Of a DNA stretch of 64,000 nt, positions 60,401 through 64,000 are shown piece by piece (positions within the stretch are counted from its first letter, which is position 1; each line of letters opens with the position of its first letter). The stretch covers positions 112,272-176,271 of the forward strand of contig JAEUJQ010000076.1 in NCBI GenBank assembly GCA_016793095.1, in the 5' to 3' direction. The position numbers and the translations under genes are program-made. This DNA is from Myxococcaceae bacterium. GTDB taxonomy: Bacteria > Myxococcota > Myxococcia > Myxococcales > Myxococcaceae. Below the pieces are notes generated by a model. It was given only the letters and a program-made list of their open reading frames with translations, was not told where the DNA came from and searched no databases.

Positions 60401-61553
60401 CGAGGCGAAGCAGGTCGAGGAGCTGGCCGCGAAGACGCTCGTCGGCGCGTCGCCAGCCCCCGCGAGCGTTCGTGCCGAGGCCGCGCGCATTCTGCAGAAG
60501 GCGGGCGTGGGCGCCGCCCCGGTCCTCGTCAAGGCTACCGGCGACATCGACTCCACGGTGCGCCGGGCCGCGGTCTCGGGCCTGGTCGCCACCGCGCCGC
60601 AGCAGGCCGTCGGCCTCATCGAGACGACGAAGCCCCTCGATGCGCTCGCCTTCGACGCCGTGAAGGCCGACGCGATGATGCTGGCGAGCGAGGCCGGCCG
60701 CGCGGTGATGCTGCCGAAGCTGATCGCGACGAGGCAGCCGACCGCGCTGATGGCGCAGGCCGAGAAGGGCGGCAGCGAAGCCGTGCAGTACGCCGCGCTG
60801 CTGGCGCTCGGGCGCATGGGTGGAGAGGACGTCGCGGAGTTCCTCGCGAAGCTCGCCTTCAGCGCTGGCGGGGGCGAGGGTGACGACGATGAGGACGATG
60901 ACGGTGGCGCCGACGAGGAGGTCGACGAGGACGGCGGCGACGAGGACGGAGATGAGGACGGCGACGGAGACGAAGACGAAGGGCCGAGCCCCGACATCAG
61001 CATGCCCGGCGCGCGCCGCTTCGAGTTCGAGGAGGACGACAGCTCGAAGTTCTGGGAGGTGATGGTCGTCGACACGACCTGCACGGTGCGCTTCGGGAAG
61101 ATCGGCTCGGCCGGTCAGAAGAAGCCGAAGAAGCTCGCCTCGGCCGAAGCCGCCCAGAAGGAGATGGAGAAGCTCATCAAGGAGAAGACGGGCAAGGGCT
61201 ACCTCGAGGTGAAGCCGAAGGGCGTGAAGCCGCCGAAGGCCGTCGAGGCGCCGAAGCCGCCCCCCGAGGTGAAGGCGCCGGCCGGGCCATCGACGCCGTG
61301 GGGCACGCCTGAGCTGCGCAAGGCCGCCTTCCGGGCGCTCCGTCGCGCGCAGCGCATCAACCTGCGGCGGCAGAACGCGCCGAAGTGGTTCACCGTCGAG
61401 CAGCTCGCCCAGCTCGCTGCCGACCCCGCGCTCGCCGAAGCCATGATGCCTCCGCCGCCGGCCAAGCCCGCCCGCCCTGGTGACGACGACGATGAAGGTG
61501 ATGACGAGGACTACGACGACGACGAGGAGGACTACGACGATGACGACGAGTGA
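54498..61553 (+). CDS. Giant WD40-HEAT-WGR protein (2351 aa)
   Basis: One of the largest genes here. Residues about 1-310 are WD40-type blades (GGVTAIAVAQDLVATTGLDG, GAVTALAFTPRDGRLASTGD, TVRFWYLEG). Residues about 330-2110 hold dozens of HEAT repeats with recurring [DV]R..A..ALG or VR..A...L phrases (SVRLAALDALQAIFPDG; VRSWAAEGLARLGDDRGL; VRFAAFAGALTL). An acidic tract follows at about 2126-2165 (GEGDDDEDDDGGADEEVDED), then a WGR domain at about 2169-2239 (ARRFEFEEDDSSKFWEVMVV, TVRFGKIGSAGQKK). It ends in a helical block (RKAAFRALRRAQRINLRRQN) and an Asp/Glu/Tyr-rich tail. No enzyme motif. Probably a very large scaffold that senses or holds a DNA-linked partner. Start 15 nt after the previous stop. 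Confidence 0.9.
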   Translation: MATYSIGHLEQVKALAASGRTLAIGGTRLDGASSVTLFDAGTRKVLKQLTLPTHTLALGLTKDRLFVGGLDGKLHRFSVPNGDAAGSLDAHAGGVTAIAVAQDLVATTGLDGRVVVWAGDVKQHEFISRGPQRAVALDVVNRRVAVGGDDGVVRVFSFATKAVREMEGHRGAVTALAFTPRDGRLASTGDDGTVRFWYLEGAVECEVRGEGDTGHAGGATAFAFLPTPVPEAKDQSDRLVSTGHDAKVRTVRLDDKKRSKTFDADGPQRALALVESDPRKAQVELVTGGDSRKLTFITVAPDGQLADGTDAGLDAFATWAQQLKTAQKGAKEAFAKDLPKLPEPEVVPLLEALATAPDQSVRLTLAKTLAGQPRKDTRGLLRTLVKDKDGAVALAALEALAKTEDQPFLAWREGVRATVASVRIAALKALAPLYPAVPLVPALVAAALKDSDPSVRLAALDALQAIFPDGTEALVTGFDKGPPDIRAEVLVRALLSGRLAQLQSSSGRALDDEAVLVRQVAFVVRVLERPAVAVVLEKMLELPEIYRRANGGKDPTAEQLPPLRAKLGLTTTAPKELSQDDLTPLLVAMSAKSTDIASRGAAGLLFAAGDVRAISALLQLSREEPAGHRVWVLLTLNQLSDPRARQRVASMVDDAEASVRAAAADGLGRRKDEASPLEFAGILLRSAFEDMRKRGLTRLVGLAEKDRTEEADALLGHALDDEAAAVRAEAFKTLWAWHEKNPTAAIDRALAARFADLRLSAVRQLALIAKTPTDDDQPAPKGTPAWVLERLEKAVTDRDAGVGETALTTLSRLLGREAAKPFLKGLESEAVATRVLAAKRSAQLAGKPEADSLRSPLVKALADLSIPVRLAALESADALVKDDAGPLTAGLLADSLEVRVRAAELLAKRGDERIIEPMRGFVLDADLKLRHPPAFLEPLRARAVGALATLGSPRTAALFADPLLKDENPALREQAARGLCNAGAEGLLLDALSHADVAVRSWAAEGLARLGDDRGLAVLTGTLKDPHLPIREGALRALVALGPAGDNALFLGLDDADSYLSDTFFATLLARDLRAAREGNEPELLTAALSARRPDVRYAAARALELRADVSAYTELLISAVSPPKPEKAGDMKDWPEEGERERVAMRLVQLLSADTAQARYLAGQALLLRRKPLEFFDEVKRVVTLRPASETVVPDTNQRGRASTDAVARRDWLRKLFAGASTKVATADAKELEVRRWIAFGAYVGLLRLSSPDETVRRVRRDCVDRMIEMASAGSPKPISVVPALVRALDDEDALVRKKALAGLTKLLEATPDVALRHALSSASADVGLLALEQLNARGQAARPWFVEALSSNVAEVRQQAFVLLERSYGPGTLDALMAALASPHADLRLGVLQKLAASQDARVLPALRKALESDRDDVRLLAAQLLAERKDDAAVPALAAFLVPDGPSIAAARAALATCATDAASVALATHLQELAALPPAAEPGPVNALKRDAIAALASTHRAVGLEALLQRFEDAAPDVRFAAFAGALTLTNHRRPPAKGAPNRQFLKDEKRWPRNSAGVLQVLQAGVKAKDPVVRCAAAREADIGAEREHEALLTSLFGDRDVATRVQAVTSYASRVEKHGAPLAPLEQVIAQGNRELMLQAAEGLAVKQHVASLRPLLLFTRAGEVPEQVRAVLALGTAGQVRALEEVEVLAAGGTEEAPVVPEVRAAAIEALGRLFKALTEVDAKKRVVEAVEAAALEGHLRHAGVKGLRWVGDDRALGKLQQIAADDADFDFELRKEALRSLGVLGDPSSEKVLANALKKPQLAETALQALEACFPSDPLRVALAAASSELPSISGPALAFLLAEAEPGPLLERLANPRLQPQLRSKVKFGLGRRAALPTEPLVKLTASEFPNVREDMAWLMARHALADTKLPADEQRQRVSALVSAATTTAQRWAKSVGTDQKAEESAFLRLLWAATLHEAKQVEELAAKTLVGASPAPASVRAEAARILQKAGVGAAPVLVKATGDIDSTVRRAAVSGLVATAPQQAVGLIETTKPLDALAFDAVKADAMMLASEAGRAVMLPKLIATRQPTALMAQAEKGGSEAVQYAALLALGRMGGEDVAEFLAKLAFSAGGGEGDDDEDDDGGADEEVDEDGGDEDGDEDGDGDEDEGPSPDISMPGARRFEFEEDDSSKFWEVMVVDTTCTVRFGKIGSAGQKKPKKLASAEAAQKEMEKLIKEKTGKGYLEVKPKGVKPPKAVEAPKPPPEVKAPAGPSTPWGTPELRKAAFRALRRAQRINLRRQNAPKWFTVEQLAQLAADPALAEAMMPPPPAKPARPGDDDDEGDDEDYDDDEEDYDDDDE

Positions 61554-61592
61554 CGCGGTCGTTCCGTTCTCTTCGTGCCCGGGAGCCTGCTC

Positions 61593-63407
61593 ATGACAGC
61601 CGTTCGTGACGTGAAGGTGCAGTACGCCGCGCCCAGCGCGCTCAAGCCAGGCGAGGGGCGCGCCGAGGTGACGCTCGGCCTCGACGGGTCGCGTGGGGCC
61701 GTCGGGCTCCGCGGCGCCGTGAAGTCGCCCGCGCTGTTCCGCGACGCGCTGATGACGGCCTTCGACGTGCTGGGCAGCGACCTACGCTACAAGCGCAAGG
61801 ACCTCGCCACCTACCTCGCGTACCTCACCAAGCAGGGCAAGAAGGCGACGAAGGAGATCTGGGAAGCCCAGAAGAAGTTCCTCGAGCAGCAGCTCGGCAA
61901 CGAGGAGCAGCCGCGCCACGTGCTCGAGCCTGTCGTCACCGTCAGCCCCGACGAGCTGTCGCTCGAGGTCTTCTCGCGTGACGAGTCGAGCTACGCGCGG
62001 CTGTCGCTGCCCTCGGCCCAGTTCGACGGGCGCGAGGCGGCGCACGGCACGGCCACCTTGTCCATCGACGAGGCCTTCATCGCGCGCTTCGAGCGCATGC
62101 GCAGCTGGCAGCCCGTGCAGCTCGAGGTGACGAACCGCGGTGACGCGCCGGCCGCCCAGACGAAGCAGGTGCCGTGGGCGTGGCTGCGCAACTTCGTGCA
62201 GGTGCAGTCGGCGGCGACGCTGCCGGCGGCGGTGGCCGAGCTCGCGCCCATCGACCTCTACAACCTGCTCTTCGTCCTGCGCACGCGCGCCGCGAAGAAG
62301 CCGCCCCGCGGGCTGCGCTTCGAGCTCGTGCCGGGCCTGCAGCCGCGCCTCGTCATCGAGCCGTTCGACATCGTGCTCGAGTGCCACGGCGCGCCGTACG
62401 CCGGCAAGACACCGCGGGTGGTGCGGATCTTCGGCCGTCAGCGGTTGCTCTCGCTCGGCCGCGCGCTGCCGCACACGAAGGCCGTCAAGGTGCACCTGCT
62501 CGGCGCTGGCCTGCCGGTCTTCTGGACGCTGGACTTCGGCGAGGGGCGCGGCGCGCTCACCGTCGGCTACACGGGGTGGACCGACTCGGGCTGGTCGAGC
62601 GCCTCGGCGTTCGACGCGCTCATGCCGCCGGCCTCGGTCGAGCCGCTCGCCGAGAAGGCCTTCGGCACGCTCCTCACGAAGGGGCCCACCTCGTTCGACG
62701 ACCTGGTGAAGGCGCTCGGCGTGCCCGCGAAGGACGCGCGAGCCGCGCTGCAGCTCGAGTGCCTGAAGGGGCGCGTGCTGTACGACCTCGTGAGGGGCGT
62801 CTTCCGTCCCCGGCAGCTGCTCGACACGCCCATCGACGTCGCCCTCATCCGCTTCGGCGGTGAGCGCGAGAAGCTGGCGCACCGGCTGCTCGAGGGCGCG
62901 GGCAAGGTGAGCCTCACGAAGGTGCACGACCTCGGCAGCGAGGGCACCGAGCTCAGCGGCGCCGTGGAGGACCTCGAGGCTCGCCGCACCTTCACGCCGG
63001 GCTTCACGCTCGACGCCGAGGGCCGGGTGCGGGGCGCGAGCTGCACCTGCCTGCACTTCAAGCGCGCCGGCACCCGCGAGGGCCCGTGCGAGCACCTGCT
63101 GGCCCTGCGCCTCTTCCACCAGCGGCGCCAGCTGCACGACGAGGCCGCGCGCCTCACGCCAGAGGGGCGGGCCCTCATTCGAGCCGAGACCCGCACCTGG
63201 GTGCGCCGCCAGGGCAACAAGGAGCTCGTCTACCGGGTGTCGCTCGACGACAAGCTGGTGCGCGTGCTCTGGGGCGCCCGCCACGAGGAGCCGCGGCAGC
63301 AGCGCACCTGGTTCGACTCCGACGCCCAGGCCCGCGACGCGTACTTCGCGCGCCTCGACGGGCTCGCCAGTAACGGCTTCATCGACGCCGACTCGCAGGT
63401 CGGCTGA
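61593..63407 (+). CDS. SWIM zinc-finger protein, YehQ-like (604 aa)
   Basis: The ATG at 61593 has GGGAG upstream; a GTG 18 nt earlier is possible but less likely. Residues 1-400 are an uncharacterised region (TAVRDVKVQYAAPSALKPGE, LRYKRKDLATYLAYLTKQGK, WTLDFGEGRGALTVGYTGWT) followed by winged-helix-like segments (TSFDDLVKALGVPAKDARAAL). A SWIM zinc finger lies near the C-terminus: C484-T-C486 ... C499-E-H501. A WGR-like or DUF-type tail follows (KELVYRVSLDDKLVRVLWGA, then RTWFDSDAQARDAYFARLDG). SWIM domains bind DNA or proteins. In E. coli YehQ is a SWIM protein encoded by a set that also has a MoxR-type ATPase and a vWA protein (from memory). It ends the four-gene run; structured repeats follow 45 nt later. 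Confidence 0.88.
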   Translation: MTAVRDVKVQYAAPSALKPGEGRAEVTLGLDGSRGAVGLRGAVKSPALFRDALMTAFDVLGSDLRYKRKDLATYLAYLTKQGKKATKEIWEAQKKFLEQQLGNEEQPRHVLEPVVTVSPDELSLEVFSRDESSYARLSLPSAQFDGREAAHGTATLSIDEAFIARFERMRSWQPVQLEVTNRGDAPAAQTKQVPWAWLRNFVQVQSAATLPAAVAELAPIDLYNLLFVLRTRAAKKPPRGLRFELVPGLQPRLVIEPFDIVLECHGAPYAGKTPRVVRIFGRQRLLSLGRALPHTKAVKVHLLGAGLPVFWTLDFGEGRGALTVGYTGWTDSGWSSASAFDALMPPASVEPLAEKAFGTLLTKGPTSFDDLVKALGVPAKDARAALQLECLKGRVLYDLVRGVFRPRQLLDTPIDVALIRFGGEREKLAHRLLEGAGKVSLTKVHDLGSEGTELSGAVEDLEARRTFTPGFTLDAEGRVRGASCTCLHFKRAGTREGPCEHLLALRLFHQRRQLHDEAARLTPEGRALIRAETRTWVRRQGNKELVYRVSLDDKLVRVLWGARHEEPRQQRTWFDSDAQARDAYFARLDGLASNGFIDADSQVG

Positions 63408-63452
63408 GCCAGGGAACGACTTCGACGAAAGGAGGCCGACGACGACCACGAC

Positions 63453-63735
63453 CCGATCACACGACTGAGCGAGGTGTCGAGACTTCAGCCTTCGCGCTTC
63501 AGTGCGCAGGAGCGGCGCTGCGCCGCTCTGGAGACTCGTCCGACATCCGCCGCAAGGTAGCCTGTTCTTGGCTCTCCTCGCCGGATCCGCATCCTGCGCG
63601 TGGGAGAGCTGAGACAACTGCGCGAACGCAGTTTCTCCCACGCGCAGGATGCGGATCCGGCGGGAGAGCCGGTGAGGCTACCGTGCCCCAGGAGAGAAGG
63701 TGGTGCTTCGACACCTCCCTCACTCGGGTGATCAG
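63453..63735 (+). ncRNA. Retron-like structured RNA unit 1 (msr/msd-type layout)
   Basis: About 283 nt with nested pairing. The ends, 63453-63480 and 63708-63735, are inverted repeats: 24 of 28 positions pair (a1/a2-like; the core TCGACACCT pairs AGGTGTCGA exactly). Inside come two small hairpins, GCGC-TTCAGT-GCGC (63494-63507) and AGCGGCG-CTG-CGCCGCT (63511-63527), as expected of an msr. Then one 127-nt hairpin follows, 63556-63682: arms GGTAGCCT/AGGCTACC, GGCTCTCC/GGAGAGCC, a perfect 28-bp stem (63580-63607 with 63634-63661), and an inner ACTGCG-CGAA-CGCAGT tip, as expected of an msd. TGAGC at 63466-63470 could hold the branching guanosine. No reverse transcriptase is within the window. Strand is inferred from this order. 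Confidence 0.55.
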
Positions 63736-63770
63736 AAGAAGCTGATCAGCCTTCGAATCTTTCACTCACC

Positions 63771-63803
63771 GGGCCGCCGCTGTCGTACAACGGCGGCCCC
63801 TTC
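63771..63803 (+). terminator. Strong hairpin between the two structured units
   Basis: GGGCCGCCG (63771-63779) pairs perfectly with CGGCGGCCC (63791-63799) around an 11-nt loop, followed by CTTC. A smaller GATCAG-AAGAAG-CTGATC hairpin lies just upstream (63730-63747). Together they would separate unit 1 from unit 2 as independent transcripts. Confidence 0.6.
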
Positions 63804-63828
63804 AAGGAGCGACCGCAACGACCGAGCC

Positions 63829-64000
63829 CACGTCACGTCATTGAGCGAGGTGTCGAGAACTTCAGCCTTCGCGCTTCAGTGCGCAGGAGCGGCGTTGCGC
63901 CGCTCTGGAGTTTCGTCCGACATCCGCCGCTAGGTAGCCTGTTCTTGGCTCTCCTCGGCAGAGGGGCCTCCTCCGCGTGGGAGAGCTGAGACAACTGCGC
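63829..64000 (+). ncRNA. Retron-like structured RNA unit 2 (truncated by window end)
   Basis: A direct repeat of unit 1, 372-373 nt downstream. From TGAGCGAGG (63842) for about 113 nt it differs from unit 1 at only four positions plus one inserted A, keeping both msr-type hairpins (the second now AGCGGCG-TTG-CGCCGCT) and GGTAGCCTG...GGCTCTCCTCG. Then a 16-nt stretch of the long stem differs (GCAGAGGGGCCTCCTC against CCGGATCCGCATCCTG). Identity resumes at CGCGTGGGAGAGCTGAG and continues to the last base. The complementary arm and the closing repeat should lie just past the window. Confidence 0.5.

Noticed and set aside
56229..60401. 1390-codon open frame on the minus strand inside the giant HEAT gene
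   Set aside because: Antisense shadow of a GC-rich gene: its composition is His/Arg/Ala/Gly-rich with no recognisable domain, and the plus-strand frame has clear repeats and a WGR domain.
63556..63682. Integron attC site
   Set aside because: The hairpin lacks the conserved core-site sequences and gene-cassette arrangement, and no integrase is present.
63453..64000. CRISPR array
   Set aside because: Only two repeats of more than 110 nt, spaced about 372 nt apart, with internal pairing. CRISPR repeats are about 25-40 nt with similar-length spacers, and no cas gene is present.
1..64000. tRNA, rRNA and riboswitch search by eye
   Set aside because: No cloverleaf-like sequence ending in CCA context, no rRNA-like stretch and no recognised riboswitch core were found; a covariance-model scan would be more reliable.

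Overview
This is a very GC-rich chromosomal window (about 70% G+C by eye) whose genes show strong third-position GC bias, frequent GTG starts and ATGA/GTGA gene overlaps. The large number of predicted lipoproteins, FG-GAP and PQQ-type beta-propeller proteins, HEAT/WGR/SWIM giants, CehA-type PHP proteins and a MoxR/vWA/FtsH 'ternary' module all point to a myxobacterium (phylum Myxococcota), probably of the Myxococcaceae/Archangiaceae side. No rRNA, tRNA, CRISPR array, integrase or transposase was recognised.

Layout. 1-12.9 kb: a cell-surface block, mostly minus strand, of lipoproteins, a TonB-dependent receptor carrying its own TonB C-terminal domain, a beta-propeller lipoprotein, a CehA/McbA-type PHP protein and an FG-GAP lipoprotein. 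13-15.6 kb: 6-phosphofructokinase, followed by a decayed island (frameshifted ZIP metal transporter, ferritin-like remnant) closed by a second copy of the pfkA 3' end. 15.6-18.4 kb: a lipoprotein with a von Willebrand-type domain, and a small 4Fe-4S radical-SAM activase-like protein. 18.7-41.5 kb: components that I read as a split FtsH-MoxR-vWA system. They are a 333-aa alpha-helical protein, a 186-aa companion, a soluble FtsH-like AAA+ M41 protease, two small proteins, an SPFH protein, a 1090-aa helical-repeat protein, a MoxR ATPase, a 76-aa membrane protein and a 485-aa protein with a vWA-like C-terminus. Housekeeping or unrelated genes are interleaved (VapBC, acyltransferase, hydrolase, oxidoreductases, a copper monooxygenase). 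41.5-49.9 kb: ordinary metabolism and transport (HTTM protein, beta-carbonic anhydrase, M20 peptidase, PLP decarboxylase/lyase, TauE-like exporter, GNAT, SDR, DUF819). 49.9-63.4 kb: four large same-strand genes, namely SWIM-DNA ligase-WGR-WGR, an 885-aa HEAT-like protein, a 2351-aa WD40-HEAT-WGR protein and a 604-aa SWIM protein. They recall the E. coli MolR/YehI-YehQ set (from memory) and probably work together.

63.45-64.0 kb: the most striking non-coding feature. Two tandem, highly structured units each have a retron-like msr/msd layout. The complete unit has a 28-nt imperfect terminal inverted repeat (24/28 paired), two short hairpins and one 127-nt hairpin with a 28-bp perfect stem. Between the units the flanks are almost identical but a 16-nt stretch of the stem differs. 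The second unit runs off the end of the window, and any reverse transcriptase would lie outside.

A second recurring theme is partial duplication of gene segments in intergenic DNA: three decaying copies of one gene's 3' end at 7.53-7.89 kb, the pfkA tail copied at 15.46 kb, and a segment of the 15.6-kb lipoprotein gene echoed at about 18.47-18.60 kb. Functional statements come from reading motifs by eye; no database search was possible.
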